Origin: Arthrobacter sp. MAHUQ-56
Lineage (GTDB): Bacteria; Actinomycetota; Actinomycetes; Actinomycetales; Micrococcaceae
Reading direction: 5' to 3'
DNA length: 64,000 nt
Assembly: GCF_019710585.1 (NCBI RefSeq)
Contig: NZ_JAIFZQ010000018.1
Location: 1-64,000, forward strand
The notes below the pieces were generated by a model, which was given only the letters and a program-made list of their open reading frames with translations, was not told where the DNA came from and did no database searches. The position numbers were made by a program, and so were the translations under genes. Below are positions 25,259 to 34,368 of the stretch, piece after piece (the stretch's first letter is position 1; every line of letters starts with the position of its first letter).

Positions 25259-26428
25259 ATGGGCTTCGAAACAAAAACAATCCGCATCGCCATGAACGGC
25301 ATCACCGGCCGAATGGGATACCGGCAGCACCTGCTGCGTTCCATCCTCCCCATCCGGGACGCCGGCGGCTTCACCCTGGAGGACGGCACCCGTGTCCAGG
25401 TTGAGCCCATCCTGGTGGGCCGCAACGAAGCCAAGATCCGGGAACTCGCCGAAAAGCACAAGGTCGCCGAATGGAGCACCGACCTCGACGCCGTCATCAA
25501 CGACCCCACCGTCGACGTCGTCTTCGACGCCTCCATGACCAGCCTCCGCGCCGCAACGCTGAAGAAGGCCATGCAGGCCGGCAAGCACATCTTCACCGAG
25601 AAGCCCACGGCCGAAACCCTTGAGGAAGCGATCGAGCTGGCGCGGATCGGCAAGGAAGCGGGCGTGACCGCGGGCGTTGTCCACGACAAGCTGTACCTCC
25701 CGGGCCTGGTCAAGCTCCGCCGGCTGGTCGACGAAGGCTTCTTCGGCCGCATCCTCTCCATCCGGGGCGAGTTCGGCTACTGGGTCTTCGAAGGCGACAT
25801 CCAGGCCGCCCAGCGCCCCTCCTGGAACTACCGCAAGGAGGACGGCGGCGGAATGACCACGGACATGTTCTGCCACTGGAACTACGTCCTCGAGGGCATC
25901 ATCGGCAAGGTCAAGAGCGTCAACGCCAAGACAGCCACCCACATCCCCGCCCGCTGGGACGAAGCCGGCAAGGAATACAAGGCCACCGCCGACGACGCCT
26001 CCTACGGCATCTTCGAACTGGAGACCCCGGCCGGCGACGAGGTCGTCGGCCAGATCAACTCCTCCTGGGCCGTGCGCGTCTACCGCGATGAACTGGTCGA
26101 ATTCCAGGTGGACGGCACCCACGGCTCCGCCGTCGCCGGCCTGAACAAGTGCGTCGCCCAGCAGCGCGCCCACACCCCCAAGCCAGTCTGGAACCCGGAC
26201 CTGCCCGTCACCGAATCCTTCCGCGACCAGTGGCAGGAAGTCCCCGCCAACGCCGAACTGGACAACGGCTTCAAGCTGCAGTGGGAGGAATTCCTCCGCG
26301 ACGTCGTCGCCGGCCGCGAGCACCGCTTCGGCCTGCTCTCCGCAGCCCGCGGTGTCCAGCTCGCCGAGCTCGGCCTGCGCTCCAACGACGAACGCCGCAC
26401 CATCGACATCCCGGAGATCACCCTCTAA
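25259..26428 (+). CDS. Gfo/Idh/MocA-family oxidoreductase
   Basis: A 389-residue NAD(P)-dependent sugar dehydrogenase. It has an N-terminal Rossmann domain (IRIAMNGITGRMGYRQHLLRSI) with the EKPTAETLEEA motif carrying the catalytic lysine, and a C-terminal alpha/beta domain with GGGMTTDMFCHWNYVLEGI. The initial MNGITGRMG is unusual for a GxGxxG motif (G-x-x-G-x-x-G). ATG has GGAGG 5 nt upstream. First gene of a tight operon whose next start overlaps its stop (TAATG). It probably oxidises a sugar or sugar acid; substrate unknown. Confidence 0.9.
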   Translation: MGFETKTIRIAMNGITGRMGYRQHLLRSILPIRDAGGFTLEDGTRVQVEPILVGRNEAKIRELAEKHKVAEWSTDLDAVINDPTVDVVFDASMTSLRAATLKKAMQAGKHIFTEKPTAETLEEAIELARIGKEAGVTAGVVHDKLYLPGLVKLRRLVDEGFFGRILSIRGEFGYWVFEGDIQAAQRPSWNYRKEDGGGMTTDMFCHWNYVLEGIIGKVKSVNAKTATHIPARWDEAGKEYKATADDASYGIFELETPAGDEVVGQINSSWAVRVYRDELVEFQVDGTHGSAVAGLNKCVAQQRAHTPKPVWNPDLPVTESFRDQWQEVPANAELDNGFKLQWEEFLRDVVAGREHRFGLLSAARGVQLAELGLRSNDERRTIDIPEITL

Positions 26429-27642
26429 TGACATCACTCATCCTTCCCTCCTCCGACGGGGGTACCCGGGAATACCGGCTCCAGGGCGGCACCACGTGGG
26501 CCCGTCCCACCGCGCCGCTGACCGCACGCCGCGCCTACGCCGCGGCCCACGTCATTCCCGAAGTCCTGGCCGACAACACCCCAGGCGCTCCCGCCCAGCT
26601 GGACTGGGACGCCACCCTGGCCTACCGGCACGAGCTCTGGTCCTACGGCCTCGGCGTGGCCGACGCCATGGACACCGCCCAGCGCGGGATGGGCCTGGAC
26701 TGGGCGGCGACCCAGCAGCTCATCAAGCGCACCGGTGCAGAAGCAGCGTCCGTCGTCTCCGCCAACAACCCGGCTACCGCCGGCAAATCGGTCCGGGACC
26801 TCGTCTCCTGCGGCGCCGGCACCGACCAGCTGGACATCGACGCCCTGCCAGCAGGCGACGCCGGCATCAAGGCCGTCCTCGAGGCCTACCGCGAGCAGGT
26901 CGCCGTCATCAGCGAGGCCGGGCCGAAGGTCATCATCATGGCCTCCCGTGCCCTGGCCAAGGTTGCCACTGGTCCCGGGGACTACCTGAAGGTCTACTCC
27001 ACCCTGCTGCAGGAAGTGGACCAGCCGGTCATCCTCCACTGGCTGGGCACCATGTTCGATCCCGCCCTGGCCGGCTACTGGGGCTCCGAGGACGTCGCCA
27101 CCGCCACGGAAACCTTCCTGGACCTCATCAAGGACAACGCGGACAAAGTGGACGGCGTCAAGGTCTCGCTCCTGGACGCAAGCCATGAGGTAGCCCTGCG
27201 GTCCGCGCTGCCCGAAGGCGTCCGCCTCTACACGGGTGATGACTTCAACTATCCCGAACTCATCGACGGCGACGGCAACCACCACTCGGACGCCCTGCTG
27301 GGCATCTTCGCCGCCATCTACCCGGCCGCCTCGGTGGCCCTGCAGAACTACGACGCCGGAAACAATGCCAGGGCGCGTGAAATTCTGGACTCCACCCGGG
27401 AACTGGGCAAGCACATCTTCAGTGCCCCCACGTTCTACTACAAGACCGGGATCGCCTTTATGTCCTGGCTCAACGGCAAGCAGCCCGGCTTCCAGATGGT
27501 GGGCGGCCTGCACTCCGGCCGCTCGGTCTGCCACCTGGCCAGGACCTTCGAACTGGCCGACCAGGCCGGCCTGTTGCGCGACCCGGCGCTGGCCGCCTTC
27601 CGGATGTCCGACTACCTGCGGATCAACGGGGTGGGAGTATGA
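26428..27642 (+). CDS. DUF993 family protein
   Basis: A 404-residue protein of the DUF993 family, with aldolase-like (dihydrodipicolinate-synthase-type) TIM-barrel character but no characterised reaction that I can name. Notable segments are YRHELWSYGLGVADAMDTAQRGMGLDW, KVIIMASRALAKVATGPGDYLKVYSTLLQEVDQPVILHWLGTMFDPALAGYWG, VDGVKVSLLDASHEVALR with a candidate Schiff-base lysine, and LYTGDDFNYPELIDGDG. Its start overlaps the Gfo stop by 1 nt and its stop overlaps the next gene by 4 nt, so all three proteins are made together. Likely a C-C or C-O lyase step acting on the oxidised sugar. Confidence 0.85.
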   Translation: MTSLILPSSDGGTREYRLQGGTTWARPTAPLTARRAYAAAHVIPEVLADNTPGAPAQLDWDATLAYRHELWSYGLGVADAMDTAQRGMGLDWAATQQLIKRTGAEAASVVSANNPATAGKSVRDLVSCGAGTDQLDIDALPAGDAGIKAVLEAYREQVAVISEAGPKVIIMASRALAKVATGPGDYLKVYSTLLQEVDQPVILHWLGTMFDPALAGYWGSEDVATATETFLDLIKDNADKVDGVKVSLLDASHEVALRSALPEGVRLYTGDDFNYPELIDGDGNHHSDALLGIFAAIYPAASVALQNYDAGNNARAREILDSTRELGKHIFSAPTFYYKTGIAFMSWLNGKQPGFQMVGGLHSGRSVCHLARTFELADQAGLLRDPALAAFRMSDYLRINGVGV

Positions 27643-28478
27643 CCGACTTTTCCCGCCTGTCCATCAACAGCGCCACCACCAAGAAATGGACCCTTGCCCA
27701 GGTGGTTGAGGGCTGCGTCAACGCCGGAATCCCCGCCATCGGACCCTGGCGCGACCGCGTCGAGGAAGCAGGCCTGGACAAGGCGGCACGCCTGATCAAG
27801 GATGCCGGGCTGCGGGTCTCCTCGCTCTGCCGCGGCGGGTTCCTCACCGCGGCAGATGCAGAAGGCCAGGCCGCAGCGCTCGCCGACAACCGGGCCGCGA
27901 TCCTCGAGGCAGCAGCCCTGGACACCAGGGAGCTGTTCCTGGTGGTCGGCGGCCTCGCGCCGGGGGAGAAGGATGTGGTGGCGGCCCGCCAGCGCGTCGC
28001 GGACCGCCTGGCCGACCTGGTTCCGTTCGCGGAAGGGAACGGTATCCGCCTGGTGCTGGAACCGCTGCACCCTATGTACGCAGCCGACCGTGCCCTGATC
28101 TCCACCCTTGGGCAGGCCCTGGACCTCGCAGCGCCCTTCGACGCCGCAACGGTGGGGGTCGCCGTCGACACCTTCCACGTCTGGTGGGACCCGGAACTGA
28201 AGGCGCAGATCGAGCGCGCCGGCCGGGAGAACAGGATCGCTTCCTACCAGGTGTGCGACTTCAACATGCCCATCGCCGCCGATCCGCTGCTGTCCCGCGG
28301 GTACATGGGCGACGGCGTGGTGGACTTCGCCACGATCGGCAGCTGGGTGCGCGACGCCGGATACACCGGCGACATCGAGGTGGAAATTTTCAATCAGGAG
28401 ATTTGGGACACGGATGGCACTACGGTCCTGGCGACGGTCAAGGAGCGCTACGCCGAGCTTGTGCTGCCGTACTCCTGA
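27639..28478 (+). CDS. Sugar phosphate isomerase/epimerase family TIM barrel (AP endonuclease 2 fold)
   Basis: A 279-residue TIM-barrel protein of the xylose-isomerase-like family. Metal-binding residues expected on the barrel rim are seen in LVLEPLHPMYAADRA (Glu), VAVDTFHVWWDPEL (Asp, His), YQVCDFNMP (Asp) and IEVEIFNQEIW (Glu). It starts with ATGA overlapping the DUF993 stop. Related proteins act as 3-keto-sugar epimerases, isomerases or eliminases, which fits a position after a sugar dehydrogenase; the actual reaction is unknown. Confidence 0.88.
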   Translation: MTDFSRLSINSATTKKWTLAQVVEGCVNAGIPAIGPWRDRVEEAGLDKAARLIKDAGLRVSSLCRGGFLTAADAEGQAAALADNRAAILEAAALDTRELFLVVGGLAPGEKDVVAARQRVADRLADLVPFAEGNGIRLVLEPLHPMYAADRALISTLGQALDLAAPFDAATVGVAVDTFHVWWDPELKAQIERAGRENRIASYQVCDFNMPIAADPLLSRGYMGDGVVDFATIGSWVRDAGYTGDIEVEIFNQEIWDTDGTTVLATVKERYAELVLPYS

Positions 28479-28538
28479 TTTCAAGACCGCGGGCTCCTGC
28501 CGCGTTTCCAAAGTGACCGGCAGAAGCCTGCGCCCCAC

Positions 28539-28580
28539 ATGCAGAAGGTCCGGACCGTCAGCGGTCCGGACCTTCTGCAT
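28539..28580. terminator. Bidirectional terminator between the DUF993 operon and xylB
   Basis: Perfect 18-bp stem (ATGCAGAAGGTCCGGACC and its complement) with a 6-nt loop between the convergent TIM-barrel and xylB genes; no long T tract. Confidence 0.85.
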
Positions 28581-28589
28581 GGTGCTTTC

Positions 28590-30008
28590 CTAGGTGTACA
28601 GCGAGGCGAACCGGCGGTACCTTGCCAGCACGCCGCCGTCGTCCGTACCGGGGGAAAGTTCGACGGCGTCCAGCGTCCAGTCCGGGAATCGTCCCGTGAG
28701 GGCCGCGGCGGCTTGGCGCGCCGCACCGTCCGCGACGTACTCACCGGGCCGGGGAACGCAGACCGTGGTTCCAAGAAGCCGCGCCGCGGCGGCCTGCACC
28801 GCCGTGGATTGCGCTCCACCGCCAACGAGGAGGATGCGCCGCGCTTCCACCCCTTGCTCCTGCAGTGCCGCGAGGCCGTCGGCCAGCGAACAGACCACAC
28901 CCTCGACGGCGGCCCGGGCCAGGTTCGACGGCGTGTAGTTGGCGCGCGTGATGCCGTGCAGCGAGCCGGTGGCGTCCGGCAGGTTGGGGGTGCGCTCACC
29001 GTCGAAATAGGGGACCAGGGTCAGTCCTCCGGCGCCGTGCCCGGCCGACAGCGCAAGCTCATTGAACGTGGGCAGGTCCACGTCCAGCAGGGCTGCCGTT
29101 GCGTCGAAAATCCGGGTGGCATTGAGGGTGCACACCAGCGGCAGAAAGTGTCCGGCTGCATCTGCGAATCCGGCAACGAGGCCGGACGGGTCCGCCGCCG
29201 GCCTGCTGGAGACGGCGAAGACGGTGCCGGAGGTGCCCAGCGACATGACCACGTCCCCGAGCGCCGCCCCTGCACCGAGGGCAGCCGCGGCATTGTCCCC
29301 GGCACCTGCGGCCAGCAGCGCGCCGCCCGGGGTCCTGCCGGCCGCCTCCAGCGGACCGAGGACCCGCGGGAGGGCCGGAACATGGCCCAGGGACGCGGAC
29401 AGGACATCCGGCAAGTAATGTCCCTGCGCGGTGGAGTAGTACCCCGTGCCTGATGCGTCGGAGCGGTCGGTGGCGAGGGCGGCCAGTCCCTCAGCTCCGC
29501 TGCCAGGGCCGTAGCCGGCGAGCCGCCAGGTCAGCCAGTCATGGGGAAGGCAGACGGCGGCCACCTTTGCGGCGTTGTCCGGTTCGTTCTCCGCGAGCCA
29601 GCGGAGCTTGGTCAGTGTCAGGGAAGCCACCGGGACGGTTCCGGTTGCATCGGCCCAGTACTGCGCGCCGGCGGCGGGATCGCCGCCGCCGGCTGTCGTG
29701 ACAAGCTCGGCGGCCGCGCCGGCGCTGCGGGTGTCGTTCCACAGCAGCGCCGGCCGGATGACGTCTCCGTCGCTGTCCAGGCACACCATGCCGTGCTGCT
29801 GCCCGCCAACGGAAACAGCGCTGACGTCGTCCAGGCCACCGGCTTCGGCAATGGCCTTCTGCAGCGCAGTCCACCAGTGGTCCGGGTGGACCTCGCTGCC
29901 GTCGGGGTGGGACGACCTGCCGTGGCGGACCAGTGCTCCGGTGTCCGCGTCACGGACCACCACCTTGCAGGACTGGGTGGAGCTGTCGATGCCTGCGACC
30001 AGGGCCAT
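28590..30008 (-). CDS. xylB: Xylulokinase
   Basis: Phosphorylates D-xylulose to xylulose 5-phosphate, feeding the pentose phosphate pathway. The 472-residue FGGY kinase shows [15 protein letters not shown] (phosphate loop), [10 protein letters not shown] with the substrate histidine-glutamine pair, [31 protein letters not shown] and the C-terminal adenosine motif [17 protein letters not shown]. It begins 3 nt after the xylA stop, so xylA-xylB is a tight operon. Confidence 0.95.
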   Translation of the reverse strand: MALVAGIDSSTQSCKVVVRDADTGALVRHGRSSHPDGSEVHPDHWWTALQKAIAEAGGLDDVSAVSVGGQQHGMVCLDSDGDVIRPALLWNDTRSAGAAAELVTTAGGGDPAAGAQYWADATGTVPVASLTLTKLRWLAENEPDNAAKVAAVCLPHDWLTWRLAGYGPGSGAEGLAALATDRSDASGTGYYSTAQGHYLPDVLSASLGHVPALPRVLGPLEAAGRTPGGALLAAGAGDNAAAALGAGAALGDVVMSLGTSGTVFAVSSRPAADPSGLVAGFADAAGHFLPLVCTLNATRIFDATAALLDVDLPTFNELALSAGHGAGGLTLVPYFDGERTPNLPDATGSLHGITRANYTPSNLARAAVEGVVCSLADGLAALQEQGVEARRILLVGGGAQSTAVQAAAARLLGTTVCVPRPGEYVADGAARQAAAALTGRFPDWTLDAVELSPGTDDGGVLARYRRFASLYT

Positions 30009-30011
30009 GGC

Positions 30012-31199
30012 TTAGCGGGCGCCCAGGAGGTGCTCGATGGCGAGCTGGTTGAGCCGGACGAACGCGAAGGACCGCTCGGCGGCCTTGTCGGCGTCGAAAT
30101 CCTCAAAGGCCGCGGCGTCTGCGAGCAGGTCCGCGGTGCTCTCACCGGAGGCGAGGGTGGGCTCGCCGAGTTCGAAGACGCCGGAGGCGGCCAGGGCTTC
30201 CTGGACCTGCGGGTCGGCGCGGAAGGCGAGGGCGCGTTCCTTGAGGAGCAGGTACATGGCCATGTTGGACTTGGCGGATTCCCAGACGCCGTCGTAGCCG
30301 TCGGTGCGGGAGGGCTTGTAGTCGAAGTGGCGGGGGCCGTCGTACTTGGGGCCGCCGCCGGGGAAGCCGTTCTCGAGCAGGTCCACGGTGAAGAACGCGC
30401 TGGTGAGGTCGCCGTGGCCGAAGACGAGGTCCTGGTCGTACTTGATGCCGCGCTGGCCGTTGAGGTCGATGTGGAAGAGCTTGCCGGCCCACAGGGCCTG
30501 CGCGATCCCGTGGGTGAAGTTCAGGCCCGCCATCTGCTCGTGCCCGGTCTCGGGGTTCAGGCCCACGATGTCGCCGTGCTCCAGCTGGGCGATGAACGCC
30601 AGGCCGTGGCCGACGGTGGGGAGGAAGATGTCGCCACGGGGTTCGTTCGGCTTGGGTTCGAGGGCGATGCGGAGGTTGTAGCCCTTCTCCTTGATGTAGC
30701 CCGCAGCCGTGTCCACGCCTTCCTTCATCCGGTCAAGGGCGGCGGCGAGGTCCTTGGAGCCGTCGTATTCACTGCCTTCCCGGCCGCCCCACATGACAAA
30801 TGTTTCGGCGCCGAGCTCGGCAGCCAGATCGATGTTGCGCAGGACCTTGGACAGGGCGAAGCGGCGGATGGAACGGTCGTTGGAGGTGAAGCCGCCGTCC
30901 TTGAACACCGGGTGGCTGAACAGGTTCGTGGTGACCATCGGAACCTTCAACCCGGTTTCGGCCAGGGCCGCACGGAAGTTCTTCAGGATCAGGTCCCGCT
31001 CAGAGGCGCTCGCGTCGAAGGGAACCAGGTCATTGTCATGGAAGGTGATGCCGTAGGCGCCGAGCTCGCTGAGCTTGTGCACTGCTTCAACCGGGTCAAG
31101 GGGGGAGCGGGTAGCAACGCCGAACGGGTCGGCACCGGTCCAGCCGACGGTCCACAGGCCGAAGGTGAACTTGTCTGCAGGGCTAGGGGAGAGAGTCAT
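30012..31199 (-). CDS. xylA: Xylose isomerase
   Basis: Isomerises D-xylose to D-xylulose. The 395-residue protein is of the short actinobacterial class: [15 protein letters not shown] at the start, [10 protein letters not shown] with the catalytic histidine, [29 protein letters not shown] with a metal glutamate, [21 protein letters not shown] with metal glutamate/histidine, and [17 protein letters not shown] and [11 protein letters not shown] with metal aspartates. ATG 31199 has AAGGAC 6 nt upstream. Promoter and operator lie at 31244-31287. Confidence 0.97.
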   Translation of the reverse strand: MTLSPSPADKFTFGLWTVGWTGADPFGVATRSPLDPVEAVHKLSELGAYGITFHDNDLVPFDASASERDLILKNFRAALAETGLKVPMVTTNLFSHPVFKDGGFTSNDRSIRRFALSKVLRNIDLAAELGAETFVMWGGREGSEYDGSKDLAAALDRMKEGVDTAAGYIKEKGYNLRIALEPKPNEPRGDIFLPTVGHGLAFIAQLEHGDIVGLNPETGHEQMAGLNFTHGIAQALWAGKLFHIDLNGQRGIKYDQDLVFGHGDLTSAFFTVDLLENGFPGGGPKYDGPRHFDYKPSRTDGYDGVWESAKSNMAMYLLLKERALAFRADPQVQEALAASGVFELGEPTLASGESTADLLADAAAFEDFDADKAAERSFAFVRLNQLAIEHLLGAR

Positions 31200-31243
31200 G
31201 ATGCGTCCTTGCGATCGGTCGCTCCGCAGGGTTGCGAAGCTTT

Positions 31244-31287
31244 AGTTCATTGCCTGAACTATATGAGGGGACGTAGGGTGGGGTCAA
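31244..31287 (-). promoter_or_regulatory. xylA promoter with overlapping XylR-type operator
   Basis: On the minus strand, -35 TTGACC (31287-31282), an 18-nt spacer and -10 TATAGT (31263-31258). The perfect inverted repeat AGTTCA-TTGCC-TGAACT (31244-31260) overlaps the -10 and the start of transcription. The adjacent divergent ROK repressor gene is the natural candidate to bind it. Confidence 0.8.
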
Positions 31288-31344
31288 TAGTCCAGCTTGC
31301 GACAGCCGGAAAAATTGACGCAGCGTTGAACCGAGGAGCTTGTG

Positions 31345-32571
31345 ATGGTGATGCCGGCACCCGCAGTGGCGGGACCCGGAGGCGCAGCCCCTGGAAGCGT
31401 GGGGGATGTCCGGCGCAGCAACCTTGCCCTGGTCCTCGGCGCCATTGCCGAGTTTCCCCCCGGCACCTGTCCCAGCCGGGCCCAGATAGCGGGTGCCACC
31501 GGACTGACCAAAGCCTCCGTCTCCAGCCTGGTGCTCGATCTCCTGGCCGCCGGAATCATCCGCGAGGTAGGCCTGAACCCGCAGGGGCGCGGCCGGCCCG
31601 GTGTCGGGCTGGAGCTGAACCCCGGCCGCGCAGTCATGGGGATGGAGGTCAACGTCGACTACATCTCGGCGGCCGCGGTGGACCTGGCCGGAAATGTCGT
31701 CATCCGCGAGGTGAGGGAGCGCGATAACCGCAACAGCGCAGATGCCCCCGTGCTGGCAGCCCTGGCAACCCTGGCCGGCCGGGTGCGCAGTACGGCGGGG
31801 GAGCAGGGGGTGGAGGTGCTCGGTGGTGGACTGGCGGTGCCGGGACTCGTAGAGCCTGCCGCGGGGCGGGTTCTCATAGCTCCCAACCTGGGCTGGGTGG
31901 ACGCAGACCTCGACCTCGATGCCCTGCTGCCCGAAACTCCCTTGGGCGTCGCGCTCTTCAACGAGGCCAATGCTGCAGCACTGGCTGAACTTCGCCACCG
32001 GCCGGACGGCGCCTCCGACTTCCTCTTCGTGTCGGGTGAAGTTGGTGTCGGTGGCGGGATCGTCATTGGGTCCGAGCTGTTCACTGGCCCGGAAGGACAT
32101 GCCGGAGAAGTGGGACATATCGTGGTGGACCCCGACGGCGGCCGCTGTTCGTGCGGAGGCACGGGCTGCCTGGAAACCATCGCCGGGCAGGATGCCATCT
32201 TCGCCGCCGCCGGCCTGGCCCTGGAAGGCGCATCACGTTCTGCCGGCATGTCCGCCCTCCGGCAGGCGCTGGAGGCCGGGGAAACCAAGGCGCTGTCCGC
32301 CGTCAGGCGTGCGGGCCGGGCCCTTGGCATAGCACTGGCGTCCACGGCGAGGGTGGTCAATATCCACTCGGTGGTCCTGGGCGGACACTTTGCGGTCCTC
32401 GAACCCTGGCTGCGCCAACCGTTGCTGGAAAGCCTGCAGAAATACGCGCCCGGCAAGTACACCCCCGAGCAGGTCACCGTGTCGGCCGTGGGTGAGTCGG
32501 GCGCCCTGCTGGGTGCTGCGGGCAGCGTCATCCGCTCACTTGTTGAGGCGCCGCACCGGCTCCATGCCTAG
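31345..32571 (+). CDS. xylR: ROK-family transcriptional repressor (XylR-like)
   Basis: A 408-residue repressor with an N-terminal winged helix (RRSNLALVLGAIAEFP...SRAQIAGATGLTKASVSSLVLDLLAAGIIRE) and a ROK sugar-binding domain. The domain has NEANAAALAEL, the zinc motif GHIVVDPDGGRCSCGGTGCLET, and no intact kinase ATP loop is needed. ATG 31345 is 6 nt after AGGAG; GTG one codon earlier is possible. Divergent position from xylA and the palindrome in the shared promoter region support a role as xylose repressor. Confidence 0.9.
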   Translation: MVMPAPAVAGPGGAAPGSVGDVRRSNLALVLGAIAEFPPGTCPSRAQIAGATGLTKASVSSLVLDLLAAGIIREVGLNPQGRGRPGVGLELNPGRAVMGMEVNVDYISAAAVDLAGNVVIREVRERDNRNSADAPVLAALATLAGRVRSTAGEQGVEVLGGGLAVPGLVEPAAGRVLIAPNLGWVDADLDLDALLPETPLGVALFNEANAAALAELRHRPDGASDFLFVSGEVGVGGGIVIGSELFTGPEGHAGEVGHIVVDPDGGRCSCGGTGCLETIAGQDAIFAAAGLALEGASRSAGMSALRQALEAGETKALSAVRRAGRALGIALASTARVVNIHSVVLGGHFAVLEPWLRQPLLESLQKYAPGKYTPEQVTVSAVGESGALLGAAGSVIRSLVEAPHRLHA

Positions 32572-32583
32572 CCCTGGACGGAC

Positions 32584-32611
32584 GACGCCCCGGTCCAGAG
32601 ACCGGGGCGTC
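32584..32611 (+). terminator. Terminator after xylR (and after tRNA-Arg on the other strand)
   Basis: Perfect 12-bp stem GACGCCCCGGTC / GACCGGGGCGTC with a CAGA loop, 12 nt after the xylR stop; short T content only. Confidence 0.8.
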
Positions 32612-32621
32612 CTTAGTGAGG

Positions 32622-32694
32622 TGCCCCAGGAGGGAATCGAACCCCCGACCGGCGGATTAGAAGGCCGCTGCTCTATCCCCTGAGCTACTGAGGC
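32622..32694 (-). tRNA. tRNA-Arg (TCT anticodon)
   Basis: Acceptor GCCTCAG/CTGGGGC, D-arm GCTC...GAGC, anticodon loop CTTCTAA with anticodon TCT, T-arm GGGGG-TTCGATT-CCCTC. The last anticodon-stem pair is C-T instead of C-G, which is slightly unusual. CCA is not encoded. Confidence 0.95.
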
Positions 32695-32901
32695 ATCGGT
32701 TTCCGGCCTGCAGGCCGGCGCCTCAAAAAGTCTACATTGCCCGGGCTGCCGGCGGTGTCATCAAGGAGCCACTTCCCCTCCACACAGGTGCAGGAAACGC
32801 CCTTTATCCACATAGGCCAATCCGTGCCTCCTGTCCGCAGCCAGCCAGCGCCATGCTGGTCGTGCCTGCTAAGGGCGCCACCATTGAGACAGGACGAAGA
32901 G

Positions 32902-33456
32902 ATGAGCGAAACGATCACCATCCGGGGCTTTGTGGCCACCGAGATAACGAGTTCCACCACGCCGGGGGGAGTGGCCACGGCCTCTTTCCGCCTCGGCTCC
33001 ACCTCCCGCCGCTTCGACCGTGAATCCAAGACCTGGTCGGACGGGCACACCAACTGGTTCACGGTCCAGGGCTACCGCCAGCTCGCGGGAGCCATGGGCT
33101 GCAGCATCAGGAAAGGCCAGCCGGTCATCGTGGTTGGCAAGCTGAAGATCCGCACCTGGGAGAAGGACGGACGTGTGTACCACTCCACCATTATTGACGC
33201 CGACGCCGTGGGGCATGACCTCACTTTTGGTTCGGCCAACTTCATCCGGACGGCATCGAAGCCCGTTCTATCGCTCGTTGAACAATCATCTGCGCCTACG
33301 GACATCCAGCCCGGCGCTGAGCAGTTCCCGGACGAGCCGGAGGACAGGGATGACGAACATCCCGACGACGAGGGCCATCCTGCGGTGGTTATCGAGGACA
33401 ACGACGGCGGCCTCGCCTCCCTTGACCTCGAAACGGGCGAGCTCGCCGAAGTCTAG
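32902..33456 (+). CDS. Single-stranded DNA-binding protein
   Basis: A 184-residue SSB: OB-fold at about residues 1-115 (TITIRGFVATEITSSTTPGGVATASFRLGSTSRRFDRESKTWSDGHTNWFTVQGYRQLA...GQPVIVVGKLKIRTWEKDGR) and an acidic, disordered tail. The tail ends GELAEV rather than the DIPF-type tip of the replicative SSB, so this is probably the secondary, SsbB-like paralogue of actinobacteria; the replicative ssb usually sits with rpsF. AGGAC and GAAGAG precede the ATG. A short repeat array follows the stop. Confidence 0.85.
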   Translation: MSETITIRGFVATEITSSTTPGGVATASFRLGSTSRRFDRESKTWSDGHTNWFTVQGYRQLAGAMGCSIRKGQPVIVVGKLKIRTWEKDGRVYHSTIIDADAVGHDLTFGSANFIRTASKPVLSLVEQSSAPTDIQPGAEQFPDEPEDRDDEHPDDEGHPAVVIEDNDGGLASLDLETGELAEV

Positions 33457-33565
33457 GAAACACCGAAGCCCTGAGACGCAGGAGTCCAGCAAGCGCGGAC
33501 GTCCAGGAAACGCGGACGTTGGAAACACCGGGCCCAGCAAGCGCGGACATCCAGGAAACAAAGTC
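33453..33565 (+). repeat. Degenerate tandem repeat array after ssb
   Basis: A 26-bp segment starting CCAGCAAGCGCGGAC occurs at 33486-33511 and again at 33534-33559 with one mismatch, period 48. GGAAACACCG occurs at 33457 and 33521, and GCGGAC three times, so the array looks like a shorter unit that has partly diverged. It is non-coding; the rest of the 284-nt gap up to 33740 shows nothing else. Confidence 0.7.
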
Positions 33566-33740
33566 CACGAAACAGCAGCATCGGCGTTCCCCCTCAAACG
33601 CGGCGGGCGGAACGGCGGCACCCCCCGGCCGTCTTCCGTCCGCCCGCCAATTCCGGCCGCCCCGTGTCGCAGCCCTCCGTGAGGCCGGGCCGTCCACCCA
33701 ACCGGCCAGGGGTCCCGTGTGGCCATGGCAGAATGACCTC

Positions 33741-34307
33741 ATGCGTCACACCCCTCACCACTGGCACAACAACCGGGCCGGTGCAGCGCTCGCATGCGCC
33801 GTCCTGGCAGCCCTCTTGTCAGGGTGTGTTCCCGGTCCTTCCGCGGACCAACCCGCCATGGAGGGCAACGGCGGAAAGGCTTCGACGCCGGCGGCGGCCA
33901 CGGAGGCGGCGACGGCCCAGGACCGGGCCCAGGCTTCGCGTTCAGCGGCGCCAGGCGAAGGGCGCAGCGGCGGGTCACCCGCGGACACCTCTGCCGGTCC
34001 TTCAGCGGCAGATGCCGCGGCCACGGAAGCGATGAAGCGGACAGTCACCGACGCGCTCACCAGGCTGGCGGCCGGAAGCCCAAAGCCTGCCACTGCCCAA
34101 GTGGGCGAGGCGCTCGCCGGAGCAGGCATCGACCCCGGCGCGCTCCAGGTTTCGCAGAGCCGTACACCCACAGGCTTGGAGGCGGACGCCATCGAAGCAG
34201 CCGTCCGCCAAGGCAAGGACTGCGTCATCGGCCAGGTGCGCGAAGGTGCAGTGACCGTCACGGTCCTTCCCGTCCTGGCGAGCGGCAAGTGCTTCGTGGG
34301 CTCCTGA
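33741..34307 (+). CDS. Secreted lipoprotein, DUF6993-like
   Basis: A 188-residue lipoprotein. The signal peptide ends in the lipobox LLSGC (Cys28), followed by a long low-complexity Ala/Ser/Gly/Pro linker (about 30-105) and a compact C-terminal domain with two cysteines (GKDCVIGQVREGAVTVTVLPVLASGKCFVGS), resembling the DUF6993 domain of actinobacterial lipoproteins. Function unknown. CAGAAT and 6 nt precede the ATG, so the mRNA may be leaderless. Confidence 0.75.
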   Translation: MRHTPHHWHNNRAGAALACAVLAALLSGCVPGPSADQPAMEGNGGKASTPAAATEAATAQDRAQASRSAAPGEGRSGGSPADTSAGPSAADAAATEAMKRTVTDALTRLAAGSPKPATAQVGEALAGAGIDPGALQVSQSRTPTGLEADAIEAAVRQGKDCVIGQVREGAVTVTVLPVLASGKCFVGS

Positions 34308-34368
34308 CCGCACGGACTTTCCCGCTGCAAATGTGAGATCTGCCCGCCAACCCACTAGATTTGAGACC

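Noticed and set aside
33519..33740. N-terminal extension of the lipoprotein frame up to 33519
   Set aside because: It would bury the signal peptide and lipobox 100 residues into the protein and would run through the repeat array; the start at 33741 with a -10 box 6 nt upstream fits better.
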